From: JAAYJS01 sp964346185
GTDB lineage: Bacteria; Bacillota; Clostridia; Eubacteriales; Eubacteriaceae
DNA length: 64,000 bases
Assembly: GCA_964346185.1 (NCBI GenBank)
Contig: CAYFTR010000002.1
Location: 1-64,000, forward strand
Direction: 5' to 3'
This document shows, piece after piece, positions 34,267-43,500 of the stretch (position 1 is the first letter of the stretch; each line of letters begins with the position of its first letter). A program made the position numbers and the translations under genes. The notes beneath the pieces were generated by a model that did no database searches, was not told the DNA's origin, and worked only from the letters and a program-made list of their open reading frames with translations.

Positions 34267-34977
34267 TTATTCAATAACAAAATTATGCAAATTTTGCATG
34301 CGTTGATCAACTTCCGCAATAATATCGGCACATTCTCTAAGCTCTTCGCCGATACTCCCCGGCACATCGATGCCCTCAACAGTTTTATAGCGAATTTCGT
34401 GCTCCAGACTCGCCCAAAAATCCATGGCAATGGTCCGTATTTGTACCTCTACCTTTACCGATTCTTTGTGATCGGAAAAGAAAACCGGAACACAGATAAT
34501 TAAGTGCAAACTTCTATAACCGTTTGCCTTAGGTTTTTCGATATAATCTTTAATACTGAGCAATTGAATATCGTCCTGATTGAGTAATAGTGTTTTTACA
34601 GTATAAATATCTTCAATATAAGGACAAATCACTCTAATTCCCGCGATATCATCTATCTTTTCTATCGCCAAAGCTTTATTGATATCATAACCTTGACGGT
34701 GCAATTTTTCTACAATACTGTTAGCCGATTTGACACGGCTCTTAATGGTATGAATCGGATTGCGACGATGCAAGGTGTGAAATTCGTCACTTAAAATTTC
34801 CAATCGTGTACGGACATCTCTAATGGCGGCAATATAATTGTTTTTTATTGCTGCCAAATCCTTGGTCATTTGATTGGCAAGCGCGTATAATTCCATCGAT
34901 TCGCCGGAATGTTCTTCATACAGTTGCTTCAGTATATCGGCAATCGATGTCAGACCGTTTACTTTTTCATTTAACAT
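34267..34977 (-). CDS. Small alarmone (p)ppGpp synthetase, RelQ/RelP type
   Basis: A 236-residue stand-alone synthetase with no hydrolase, TGS or ACT domain. RelA/SpoT synthetase motifs are present: SRVKSANSIVEKL (80-92), IDDIAGIRVIC (108-118), KANGYRSLHLI (150-160) and VEVQIRTIAMDFWASLEHEIRYK region (176-198), which includes the catalytic glutamate of EVQIRT. It transfers pyrophosphate from ATP to GDP or GTP, usually in response to envelope or other stress by transcriptional induction. It appears monocistronic, though it lies next to the macrodomain operon. Confidence 0.93.
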   Translation of the reverse strand: MLNEKVNGLTSIADILKQLYEEHSGESMELYALANQMTKDLAAIKNNYIAAIRDVRTRLEILSDEFHTLHRRNPIHTIKSRVKSANSIVEKLHRQGYDINKALAIEKIDDIAGIRVICPYIEDIYTVKTLLLNQDDIQLLSIKDYIEKPKANGYRSLHLIICVPVFFSDHKESVKVEVQIRTIAMDFWASLEHEIRYKTVEGIDVPGSIGEELRECADIIAEVDQRMQNLHNFVIE

Positions 34978-35085
34978 GGATACCCCCGTTAAGATAGAAC
35001 TTCAAATTGTTGCTTCAATCTTAACAGGTGTTACTTAATTTTATGTAGTATCCGCCGCTCTATAAATAGTTTGTTTCTTACATTT

Positions 35086-36738
35086 TTATGACAATTGAAG
35101 GCTATAGGATCGGATACGTTCCTGGACTTTATCTATCCCCATAATTTGTTGGATTTCCCATAAATCCGGCGAAATACTCTTGCCTGTTAGAGCCAATCGC
35201 ACCACGGTGGACACATGACTGATGTTACCGCGGTAGGCATCGGGGTTTTCTTTGTAAGCACGCATATCCCCGGTGTATTGATACCTTTCCCCAATGGTTT
35301 TAACTTTTTCAAACCATTTTCCGTTGTCATCATCGGGTTTGTAGGTGCTCAGGTAATCTTTTAAGATAGATTTCGCATCTTCCACGCTGACATTTTGGGG
35401 CAGTTCATCGACCAACGCAAAGGTTTCATCGAAATAATAGCTGATAAATTCCATAATTTGCCGGCAATGCACCAGATCTTTTCTGGGTTTTTTACCCTTT
35501 CTCCCAATGGACAACAAACGGATCACCTCATCACGATGTTGTTTTAAAAGCTCGGCACAATCCGTTTGGTATTGTTTTGCCCAATTAATTAGAAAATCGG
35601 CAATGTGGGTTTCGCTTAAGGTCACCAGGGTGTTTTTTGATACGTCGTCCAGTTTGTTGATGTCAAACAGGGCTCCGGAAGTTCCCAGTTTATTAATTTT
35701 AAAGGGAAATTCTTCCAAAGCTTTGGTCGGGTTTTGCCGTCTCCAATCTTCGTAGTTGGAATTTAATAGAATCATTAAATATTCTCTGACCGCCTCGGGA
35801 AAATAACCGGTTTCCATATAAAAACCCAGGGAAAGTTCCGGGTCTTTACGTTTAGAGAGTTTTCGTCTCTTACCGTCTTCCAATTTCATTAAATGGGCGG
35901 TATGACAATAAGTCGGCGGACGCCATCCCAATTTGTTAAACAATTCCAAATGAATAGGTAAGGTTGCCAACCATTCTTCCCCCCGCACCACATGGGTCAC
36001 CCGCATAAAATGGTCATCTACCACGTGGGCAAAGTGATAGGTCGGTACGCCGTTGGTTTTCAGCAAAACAATATCCTGATTGTTTTCATAAACCGTTATT
36101 TTGCCTTTTACGGCATCTTTAAAGTCCAAGGCTCGAGTACTGTCACCGTCGGATTTTAAACGCAACACCCAAGGTAAACCTGCTTCCAATTTGTCGTTTA
36201 TTTCTTTCTCGGATAAGTTTCTGTCTGCCGCCCACTCTCCGTAATAGCCGGTGGTTGGTGCTTTTGCCGCCTCCTGTGTCGCGCGAATGGCACTTAATTC
36301 CTCTTCCGTTTGAAAAGACGGGTAGGCCATTCCTCGGCGTACCAATTCTTTTGCAACGGTCTGGTAAATTTCTACCCGCTTGCTTTGAGTATAAGGGCCG
36401 TAGTTGCCGATTTCGCCCTCCGGAGTAACCCCTTCATCAAAGTGAATGCCGAAATATTCCAGAGAGTGAATGAGCAATTGTTCGGCACCTTCAACCTTTC
36501 GTTTATCATCGGTATCTTCAATACGGAGAAACATCACACCCTGTCCACTATGAGCGAGACGTTCATCGATCAAGGCACCGTACAAATTACCTAAGTGGAT
36601 AAAACCCGTCGGGCTCGGCCCAAGTCTTGTTACCTTTGCGGAGTTGCCCAGATTTCGGTAGGGGTATTTTTCTTCATAATAGGCGATATCCTTATCGATA
36701 TGGGGAAAGAGTATTTCCGCCAATTGTAATGTGTTCAT
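35086..36738 (-). CDS. gltX: Glutamyl-tRNA synthetase
   Basis: Class I aminoacyl-tRNA synthetase charging glutamate. Of 550 residues, the HIGH motif is GPSPTGFIHLGN (40-51) and the KMSKS motif is KLSKRKDPE. It is about 60-70 residues longer than the common form, with a 35-residue N-terminal extension, as in a clostridial subtype. Whether it also misacylates tRNA-Gln cannot be settled; no gatCAB is in the window. AAGGAG precedes the ATG; no T-box leader was found upstream. Confidence 0.93.
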   Translation of the reverse strand: MNTLQLAEILFPHIDKDIAYYEEKYPYRNLGNSAKVTRLGPSPTGFIHLGNLYGALIDERLAHSGQGVMFLRIEDTDDKRKVEGAEQLLIHSLEYFGIHFDEGVTPEGEIGNYGPYTQSKRVEIYQTVAKELVRRGMAYPSFQTEEELSAIRATQEAAKAPTTGYYGEWAADRNLSEKEINDKLEAGLPWVLRLKSDGDSTRALDFKDAVKGKITVYENNQDIVLLKTNGVPTYHFAHVVDDHFMRVTHVVRGEEWLATLPIHLELFNKLGWRPPTYCHTAHLMKLEDGKRRKLSKRKDPELSLGFYMETGYFPEAVREYLMILLNSNYEDWRRQNPTKALEEFPFKINKLGTSGALFDINKLDDVSKNTLVTLSETHIADFLINWAKQYQTDCAELLKQHRDEVIRLLSIGRKGKKPRKDLVHCRQIMEFISYYFDETFALVDELPQNVSVEDAKSILKDYLSTYKPDDDNGKWFEKVKTIGERYQYTGDMRAYKENPDAYRGNISHVSTVVRLALTGKSISPDLWEIQQIMGIDKVQERIRSYSLQLS

Positions 36739-36759
36739 TTATGCTCCTTTTTATGATTG

Positions 36760-36777
36760 ATCCCTCGAAGGAGGGAT
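36760..36777 (-). repeat. Small hairpin in the gltX leader
   Basis: ATCCCTC (36760-36766) and GAGGGAT (36771-36777) flank a four-base loop. It is in the expected untranslated leader of gltX. It lacks a U tract and T-box elements. Confidence 0.5.
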
Positions 36778-36794
36778 TTCGAGTATTATGTTTT

Positions 36795-36823
36795 ATTATA
36801 CCAATTTTGTCTCATAAACGAAA
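36795..36823 (-). promoter_or_regulatory. Probable gltX promoter
   Basis: TATAAT on the minus strand (36795-36800) with a weak -35 TTTCGT 17 bases upstream, about 60 bases before the gltX start. Confidence 0.5.
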
Positions 36824-36893
36824 CCACGGCTTTTCAATCCGAAGTACAAAAAATTAAAGTATTGCAACTGTCAAAAAACCGGTTTCGCACAAA

Positions 36894-37086
36894 TTATTTT
36901 TCTTGTTGGTATTCTTTATTTTTCTCTATTTGATGCTCCATCCCGCCGTTTTATGAGAGTTCATATTTCACAATTTTATTGTCAACACCGATATCGTCAA
37001 CTTTGTTACTAGTTGATATCTCCATACCTTAAGCTGTCATGTTGCATCTCCTGTGTCATAAGTATTTCTTCATACACTTTCAACAT
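36894..37086 (-). pseudogene. Possible gene relic: three short consecutive frames
   Basis: Inside a 635-base non-coding stretch (36739-37373) three short minus-strand frames follow one another: 37009-37086 (25 residues, MLKVYEEILMTQEMQHDSLR...), 36951-37025 (24 residues, MEISTSNKVDDIGVDNKIVK...) and 36894-36941 (15 residues, MEHQIEKNKEYQQEK). Their hydrophilic composition looks more protein-like than the surrounding AT-rich DNA, and they could be pieces of one decayed gene. None has a convincing ribosome binding site and I recognise no family. The rest of the stretch (37090-37290) shows nothing. Confidence 0.3.
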
Positions 37087-37290
37087 TTTAAATGTCTTAA
37101 ATGTCGAGTGTATTTACTTAATTCTGAACATTGCTTAAATTCAAATTATTTAAGTGTTCTATGTTTAAGAAAATAAATCACATCCTGTTTCTATGTCAAG
37201 TAAGTGTTTTTAATTATTTATCTAATATATATGATCGTACAAAAATATTTTTTTACTCTTTTTAAAAGACCTTATTAATTTAAAATTAAA

Positions 37291-37323
37291 TTGTCACATT
37301 TAAATTTTCTTTTTATGTGACAT
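37291..37323 (+). promoter_or_regulatory. BirA-like operator in front of bioY
   Basis: TGTCACAT (37292-37299) and ATGTGACA (37315-37322) form a perfect 8-bp inverted repeat with a 15-base centre. The right arm overlaps the -35 box. Arm length and spacing match the long bipartite operators of the biotin repressor BirA (TTGT arms separated by about 15 bases), though the arm sequence differs from the common GTTAAC form. Confidence 0.6.
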
Positions 37324-37345
37324 ATACTTGTTCCTATGGTATACT
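37317..37345 (+). promoter_or_regulatory. Promoter of bioY
   Basis: GTGACA (37317-37322), 17 bases, TATACT (37340-37345); the ATG follows at 37374 with GAGG before it. Confidence 0.78.
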
Positions 37346-37373
37346 TCTTTTATTCTTACAAACGAGGTATTGA

Positions 37374-37913
37374 ATGACAACAAAAAGATTAGTACAAAAC
37401 GCATTGATGATTGCCCTATTAGGCGTTTCAGCCTATATCAGCGTTCCGTTGCCTTGGGGCGTACCGATAACCGGACAAACTTTGGTGGTCAATTTAATTG
37501 CTTTGAGTCAAAAAAAAGAGGACTCGTTGATCATCGTTACACTTTATTTATTGTTAGGTGCTGTCGGCTTGCCGATATTTTCCGGCGGGAAAGCGGGACT
37601 AGCTGTTCTCTTCGGTCCAACCGGCGGTTTTTTGTTTAGTTATATACCGGCGGTAGCATTGATGGGTATTCTCCTGGAAAAGGTCCCTAACCGCCCGCGG
37701 ATTGTAAAACCTTTTCTGATTGCCGTTACTGTGGGGATGCCCGTTATTTATGGTTTCGGTTTATTGTGGTTAAAATATTTTGCCACCCTCACTTGGTCAC
37801 AAGCCTTCGCGGCTGCCGTATTGCCTTTTATACCCGGCGATATTGCAAAAGCCGCCACGGCTGCAATTCTTGCTGATAGACTACGAGTGATTCGGAACAC
37901 ACAAGAAGCATAG
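37374..37913 (+). CDS. bioY: Biotin transporter substrate-binding subunit BioY
   Basis: A 179-residue membrane protein with about six helices, the S component of an energy-coupling-factor transporter for biotin. Family blocks are visible: QNALMIALLGVSAYISVPLPWGVPITGQTL at the start (read in parts), YLLLGAVGLPIFSGGKAGLAVLFGPTGGFL in the middle and PFIPGDIAKAATAAILADRLR at the end. The shared ATPases and EcfT are not in the window. It is monocistronic, with an inverted-repeat operator at its promoter. Confidence 0.93.
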   Translation: MTTKRLVQNALMIALLGVSAYISVPLPWGVPITGQTLVVNLIALSQKKEDSLIIVTLYLLLGAVGLPIFSGGKAGLAVLFGPTGGFLFSYIPAVALMGILLEKVPNRPRIVKPFLIAVTVGMPVIYGFGLLWLKYFATLTWSQAFAAAVLPFIPGDIAKAATAAILADRLRVIRNTQEA

Positions 37914-37941
37914 TGTTTGTCCTAAAACTAAGTTAAACCAA

Positions 37942-37976
37942 TGAAAGGGTCACCTCCGTTTGTGGTGACCCTTTCA
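37942..37976. terminator. Terminator between bioY and glyA
   Basis: TGAAAGGGTCACC / GGTGACCCTTTCA, a perfect 13-bp stem with a nine-base loop and GTTTTA on the plus strand, between convergent genes. Confidence 0.88.
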
Positions 37977-38025
37977 GTTTTACACTGTCATCATAATAAT
38001 GGACGTTAGTTATTTTCTGCAGACA

Positions 38026-39276
38026 TTACCCCACGTTTCCCTTAGTAGATAATTGATCGTAAAGCGGGTATTTTTCTGTTAACCCCTCTACCAAGATTTT
38101 GGCCTCTTCCTTCTTCTTTTCAATTAGGGTTAAGGCAATCGCGTCAGCTAAAATTTCCATATCGGCTTCTTTTAATCCTCTGGTGGTTACTGCAGGGGTA
38201 CCCAATCGAATGCCGCTGGTAATTGCCGGCGGTTGAGGGTCGTTGGGAATGGCGTTTTTATTAGCTGTAATATTGACTTCGCTTAATAAATGGTCGGCTT
38301 CGTCTCCGGTCATTCCGATAGATCCGACATCCAAGAGGAGTAAATGATTATCCGTACCGCCGGATACAATGCGAATCCCCTTTAAACTTAATGCCTCCGC
38401 CAACTTTCGGGCATTTTTTACGACTTGTTCCTGATAAGCTTTAAATTCGGAGCTTAACGCTTCTTTTAACGCAACAGCTTTCGCAGCAACAATGTGCATT
38501 AAAGGACCACCTTGCGTACCTGGAAATACACCTTTATCTATTTTAGAACCCAATTCTTTTTTACAGAGAATTAGGCCGCCTCTGGGACCTCTAAGCGTTT
38601 TATGGGTTGTAGTAGTGACGACGTCGGCATAAGGAACGGGATTTTGGTGCATACCTGCGGCAACTAAACCGGCGATATGTGCCATATCTACCATAAATAA
38701 AACGCCATGTTTTTTGCACATTTTACCGATTTTATCGAATTGAATTTCTCTCGGATAGGCGGAAGCACCCGCAACAACTAGTTTCGGTTTTTCTTCGATA
38801 ATTAACCTTTCCATTTCTTCGTAATCGATGTGTTCGGTTTCGGGATCGACACCATAGGATACAAAATTAAAGTATTTACCCGACAAGTTGACTTTGGATC
38901 CATGGGTTAAGTGCCCGCCTTGGTCTAAACGCATACCTAAAACCTTATCTCCGGGATTCAGCAATGCAAAATATACCGCCGTGTTGGCTTGTACGCCGGA
39001 ATGTGCCTGGACATTGGCGTATTCCGCACCGAACAATTTTTTTGCTCGTTCAATCGCAATGTTTTCCACTTGATCGACAACATCACAACCACCGTAATAA
39101 CGGTTGCCCGGAATGCCTTCCGCATATTTGTTTGTTAAACAGGACCCCATGGCTTCCATCACCGCTTCCGACACAAAGTTTTCCGAAGCGATTAACTCCA
39201 AGTGTGTTTGTTGTCTGACCAGCTCCTCATTGATTAAATTAAAAATTTTTTCATCTGTTTCTTTAAGCATCTCCAT
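38026..39276 (-). CDS. glyA: Serine hydroxymethyltransferase
   Basis: PLP enzyme that interconverts serine and glycine with tetrahydrofolate, the main one-carbon source. Of 416 residues, the cofactor lysine lies in TTTTHKTLRGPRGG, HSGVQANTAVYFALL and VDMAHIAGLVAAG are conserved, and the N-terminal LIASENFVS is diagnostic. It starts nine bases after a small membrane protein gene, with AGGAG before the ATG, so the two are probably co-transcribed. No glycine-riboswitch or purine operator was seen. Confidence 0.97.
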   Translation of the reverse strand: MEMLKETDEKIFNLINEELVRQQTHLELIASENFVSEAVMEAMGSCLTNKYAEGIPGNRYYGGCDVVDQVENIAIERAKKLFGAEYANVQAHSGVQANTAVYFALLNPGDKVLGMRLDQGGHLTHGSKVNLSGKYFNFVSYGVDPETEHIDYEEMERLIIEEKPKLVVAGASAYPREIQFDKIGKMCKKHGVLFMVDMAHIAGLVAAGMHQNPVPYADVVTTTTHKTLRGPRGGLILCKKELGSKIDKGVFPGTQGGPLMHIVAAKAVALKEALSSEFKAYQEQVVKNARKLAEALSLKGIRIVSGGTDNHLLLLDVGSIGMTGDEADHLLSEVNITANKNAIPNDPQPPAITSGIRLGTPAVTTRGLKEADMEILADAIALTLIEKKKEEAKILVEGLTEKYPLYDQLSTKGNVG

Positions 39277-39285
39277 TGCGACTCC

Positions 39286-39477
39286 TTAGTATTTATAATT
39301 GTTTTGAATATTTAATTCGTAAAGCGTTTTGGCTATTTGTCGAAGTATTGCCAGTTCTTCTTCTCTTTTAATGCGATAATAATTAAAAAATAAAATACCT
39401 GTTATTAAAAAAAATAATAAAAAAATCGGTATAATATCCCAAACCACCGAAACGAAATGACCGGTAAAATTTTCCAT
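39286..39477 (-). CDS. Small single-span membrane protein
   Basis: A 63-residue protein: short N-terminal segment, one long hydrophobic helix (about VSVVWDIIPIFLLFFLITGILFF) and a basic then amphipathic cytoplasmic tail (RIKREEELAILRQIAKTLYEL). I recognise no named family; similar one-helix proteins with a C-terminal coiled tail occur in Firmicutes. GGAGG four bases before the chosen ATG decides the start; a longer frame to 39528 lacks one. It has its own promoter and is followed nine bases later by glyA. Confidence 0.65.
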   Translation of the reverse strand: MENFTGHFVSVVWDIIPIFLLFFLITGILFFNYYRIKREEELAILRQIAKTLYELNIQNNYKY

Positions 39478-39518
39478 CATCCCTCCATGAACTGCACTTG
39501 TTTTTAAATCTAATACAT

Positions 39519-39546
39519 ATTGTAGCATTTATTAATTCGAATGCAA
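39519..39546 (-). promoter_or_regulatory. Promoter of the small membrane protein - glyA unit
   Basis: On the minus strand TTGCAT (39541-39546), a 16-base spacer and TACAAT (39519-39524). Confidence 0.65.
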
Positions 39547-39561
39547 TATTTTTTTGAAGCA

Positions 39562-39590
39562 TTGACAAATGATATCAAATCCTTTAAAAT
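39562..39590 (+). promoter_or_regulatory. Strong sigma-A promoter of the FeoB-associated gene
   Basis: TTGACA (39562-39567), 17 bases, TAAAAT (39585-39590). The spacer contains the palindrome TGATATCA, a possible but unproven regulator site. The start codon follows 33 bases later. Confidence 0.82.
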
Positions 39591-39622
39591 AAGCCTAACC
39601 TAACAATAGAAAGGATGATATT

Positions 39623-39787
39623 ATGATTAATTATATAGCCGGTACTTTTGCTGTTTTATTTGTTCTGGGCGTTGCTTTTAACCAAGTTAAGCACTCTAAA
39701 AAAGGCGATTCCGGTTGTTGCGGCGGTTGCTCCGGTTGTAGTGCCCGCAATAAATGTAAGGGGCACACAACGGTTAAAGAAAGTTAA
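39623..39787 (+). CDS. FeoB-associated cysteine-rich membrane protein
   Basis: A 54-residue protein too short for most gene callers: MINYIAGTFAVLFVLGVAF forms a membrane helix, followed by a basic stretch and the cysteine cluster SGCCGGCSGC with one more cysteine at residue 45. This is the layout of the FeoB_associated family, small proteins usually encoded right after feoB for ferrous iron uptake. AAAGGA is eight bases before the ATG, and a consensus promoter and a terminator frame the gene. No feoA or feoB is in the window, so it stands alone here. Confidence 0.82.
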   Translation: MINYIAGTFAVLFVLGVAFNQVKHSKKGDSGCCGGCSGCSARNKCKGHTTVKES

Positions 39788-40018
39788 TATTTCTATTCAT
39801 ATCATTATTTTTACACGACCATCATACCCTATCGCTGTTAACACAGTATCAAACGAATTGAAAAATCATTAATAAACTGCATAAAACACACGCCTGATAA
39901 ACAAATAAATAAACATAGGCATATAAAAGATAGGCTTCGTTAAATATTAAAGCAAATACGTTGCCCCCTCCCCCGAAAAAAAGCAACCTGTTCATTTAAA
40001 ATTTAAACGAAATCCAAG

Positions 40019-40043
40019 AGGCACCCTTCAAGTGCCTTTTTCA
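40019..40043 (+). terminator. Terminator downstream of the FeoB-associated gene
   Basis: AGGCAC / GTGCCT stem with a seven-base loop and TTTTTC. The 230 bases between the gene and this hairpin show no other gene. Confidence 0.75.
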
Positions 40044-40101
40044 TTTTTCACAATTATTATTTTCTTTACCTTTGCATGTTATAATAGCAGAGGAGGAAAT
40101 T

Positions 40102-40548
40102 ATGAAACAAAACAATCCGTCAAAGTTGATACAAATCATAACCTTTCTACTATTATTGCTTACCCTCGGCGTTCATATTTTAACGGTAGTCGGACAGGTT
40201 AATCCCGACCTTTTATGGTACGGTACCGTTAAACATAATGAAGCATTGCGGTTAGCCGGTTTATTTTCTACAATTTTATATTTGTTATTTCTTTACGCCC
40301 TATATATTTTTACATTTAAAAGACAAAATTACCGCACTTTAATGTTTTCTAAAACAATTTTTACAGTAGGTATTGTATATTTTGTATTTTCCGCTGTAGG
40401 TTCTTTCCGAGCGGACACTATTTTTCATAAGTCGGCTTTAACTTTATTCTATTTAATTTTTGCTTTTTTGTTTTATCTCCTATGGCTTATGGCAAAAACA
40501 TCGGATAAAAAGAAAAAGGCCAGCTCAAGAAAAAAAAGAAAGCGGTAA
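40102..40548 (+). CDS. Four-helix membrane protein of unknown function
   Basis: A 148-residue integral membrane protein with four hydrophobic segments (about 10-30, 54-75, 85-108, 118-138), ending in a strongly basic tail (TSDKKKKASSRKKRKR). I recognise no family. AGGAGGA seven bases before the ATG decides the start at MKQNN. TATAAT at 40080-40085 could be the -10 box, which would leave a leader of only about ten bases, so the real promoter may lie elsewhere. Confidence 0.68.
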   Translation: MKQNNPSKLIQIITFLLLLLTLGVHILTVVGQVNPDLLWYGTVKHNEALRLAGLFSTILYLLFLYALYIFTFKRQNYRTLMFSKTIFTVGIVYFVFSAVGSFRADTIFHKSALTLFYLIFAFLFYLLWLMAKTSDKKKKASSRKKRKR

Positions 40549-40558
40549 AACATAACAG

Positions 40559-40593
40559 TAAGCGACCTTCCGAATAAGTCGGAAGGTCGCTTA
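40559..40593. terminator. Bidirectional terminator at the end of the transhydrogenase operon
   Basis: TAAGCGACCTTCCGA / TCGGAAGGTCGCTTA, 15 bp with a five-base loop, flanked by T and A runs; serves two convergent genes. Confidence 0.9.
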
Positions 40594-40599
40594 TCATTT

Positions 40600-43500
40600 T
40601 TACCAATGAGGTTCTAAGGCTGTTTCAATTTTTTTCATCAATACATTGGTATTATTATCCTCAGCATAACCTGCGATATCTTCAAAGTTAAGTGTACTCC
40701 GATTTTTTCTTAACGCTTTTAATTTGTTTTTTATCCGTTCTTCCAGTATGTCTGAATCTACATTAAAAGCTTTTGACAATTCCCTGATAAAATCCAAATT
40801 ACTGAAAGGTAAAGAACTTTTTTGAATTGCTTTAAAACGAACAACTTTACCTTCGGCATTCATGCTGTGTCCGGTTACCTCGGGGTATGTTTCCAAGGGT
40901 AGGATCAAATTTGCTTTGTCCGTAAAATCCGTCGGTAAGGTATCGGCTACGGCTAAAAATTCCGGTGTCTCCCTACGCCATGTAATATCTTCCCCTATGA
41001 CCAGAAGCCCTTTAATTTCTCCCATATCGGTCGGTGCATGAATCCCCAAAGCTTCCAAACCTTTACTGTTGTTATAACGCTCTACAATCATCAGGCGTTG
41101 TGCCAAACCTTGTTTCCGAATGCTTGCCCACAAGGTTTTTCGTTGCTCAAAAGTCAAATGAGGTCCCCAAATAACAGTTGTTTGAAGATCCGCCGTGTCA
41201 ATCGCGGACATATCTTCTTCGATGACTTTGCCTGCTTTCTTCATATGTAGGAGTACATTGGATAATACCGGTTGGTCTTTCTCCTTTAAGCCGTAAGTTA
41301 ATACTTTTTCGGATTTTTTAAGCACGTCGTAATTCAATTGAGCTTTGCTGTAATCGATCCCCGCAATTTTAGGAGTTGCGGATAAACTTACAACATCTAT
41401 GCTTCTTTGTTCGGCAATAGCACAATAAGCCAGTGCTTCATCTAATGTTAATTTAGGTGACAATGCTATTTTAAATGCTTTTTCTCCGTATTTGGCTTGA
41501 ATAATTTGACTTTTTTTAACGATCTCCACCACGCTGTCGTAAAGGGAGATATTGTACCGATGGTCACCTGTTTTTATTTGAGGTGTTGTTATTCGTTCTT
41601 CACTCTGAAGCCACTGGGTCCCGAAACGACCGCGCCCGCAAATAATACCGTTACGATCTTTTTGTTTAGTATCGGCAACGGTATGAAAGATGGTGTTGCC
41701 GTCCATTTCCGCACTCAGGTAGCATGCGGAGGAACAGAAACCGCAAATGGTCTTTGCCTTGTGATAGTGTGCAGGTACATTTTTATTACCTACAGCGGCG
41801 GCACCCAATGCACCGGTCGGACAAACATCGATACAGGAACCGCAAAAGATACAGGGGGATTCCTGTAAAGTTCGATCCAATGCAGGTGCAACATAGGTGT
41901 CAAAACCTCTTTCTACCAATCCCAAGGCGGTAACACCGACCACCTCATCACAGACACGAACGCATTTACCGCAAAGAATACATTTATTGGGATCTCTTAA
42001 AATAAAGGGGTTGTTGTCTTCATTACGACGTTTATTTTTGATACCGCTAAATCTTGCCGGTGCAACGTAATAATCGTTGGCGTAATCGACCAATTGGCAT
42101 TCAAAATAGTCGTGGCAACCACACTCCAAGCAACGGCTCCCCTCGGCTACAGCTTGTGCTTCGGTGTACCCGTGAACAATTTCCCTAAAATTATCTTTTC
42201 GAGCTTCGGCTTCCATTTGTGCCATGGTGGGTCGTTTATTTTTTTTGTATTTTTCTATTTCTTCCGGCTCCAAACCCTCACGGGTAACGTAATATGGTGC
42301 TCGATAGTTGATCGCTTGTCCTTGTAAATATTGATCAATGAATTCGACAGCTCGTTTGGCATCTCCGATCGCCTGAATAGCGATGGAAGCCCCTTTGTTG
42401 ATACAATCGCCGCCGGCAAATACACCGTCCAAGTTGGTGCGATAAGTGTGTTCATCAGCAATAATCGTACCCCATTTGGTAGTTTCCAATTCTTCAAACC
42501 CCTGTAACTCGGGGTATTGACCGATAGCCAGAATTAATGTATCCACTTTCAGGGTTTCGGTTTCCCCCTCAATATTAACGGGACGACGACGCCCCGATGC
42601 GTCGGGCTCGCCCAGTTTCATTTTTTGGAGTACCAAACGGTCGATACCGCCTTCGGCGTCGGCATAAACTTTGGTGGGATTTACCAAGTTTTTTAAAATG
42701 ACCCCTTCTTCGACGGCTTCATCGATTTCGATACTTTCCGCCGGCATTTCCGCCCGAGTTCTTCTGTATAAGTTGTATACCGTTTGTGCACCTAAACGCA
42801 CCGCTGTCCGACAAACATCCATGGCCGTGTTGCCGCCACCGACAACAGCTACTTTTTTGCCGATAGTAAAGGGTTCGTTGTTGGCGACTCTACGTAAAAA
42901 GTCGATGCCGTCCAAAACTTTAACACGATCCGCCCCTTCTATTTGCATATTGCCGCCACGCCATGCACCGACAGCTAAATATAGGGCATCGTGTTGCTTT
43001 CGCAATGCTTCCAGTGATCTGTCGTCTGTTCCGATTGTAACATTGTTGACAAAGGTTGCACCCATCTCTTGAATCAATTGCACTTCGTCATCGATGACGT
43101 TTTTCGGCAGTCGGTATTCAGGAATACCGTAACGCAACATACCGCCCATTTTAGGCATGGCGTCGTAAACGGTGACGCCGTAACCCATAGTTCTCAAGAA
43201 ATAAGCTGCAGTTAAACCGCCGGGACCACCGCCGATGACACCTACGGTTTTACCTTTATCCGTAGCTAATTTCGGTACATACATTCCCGTGGCCCGATCC
43301 ATATCCGCCGCAAAACGTTTGAGCCACAAAATGGACACGGGTTCATCGACTTCTCCCCTACGGCATGCCGTTTCGCATGGGTGGGGGCACACACGACCAA
43401 TGGATGCCGGTAAGGGCAATTGCTCTTTTATAAGTTTTAAGGCCTCACTATATTCGCCGTTGGCTATCAGCCCTACATAGCCTTGACAGTCGGTATTGCC

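Noticed and set aside
36739..36830. T-box riboswitch in front of gltX
   Set aside because: The region holds only a 7-bp hairpin; no T-box sequence (TGGNACCGCG) or specifier structure is present.
42671..43072. 133-codon plus-strand frame inside the fusion subunit gene
   Set aside because: Shadow frame opposite a confidently identified coding region with conserved motifs.
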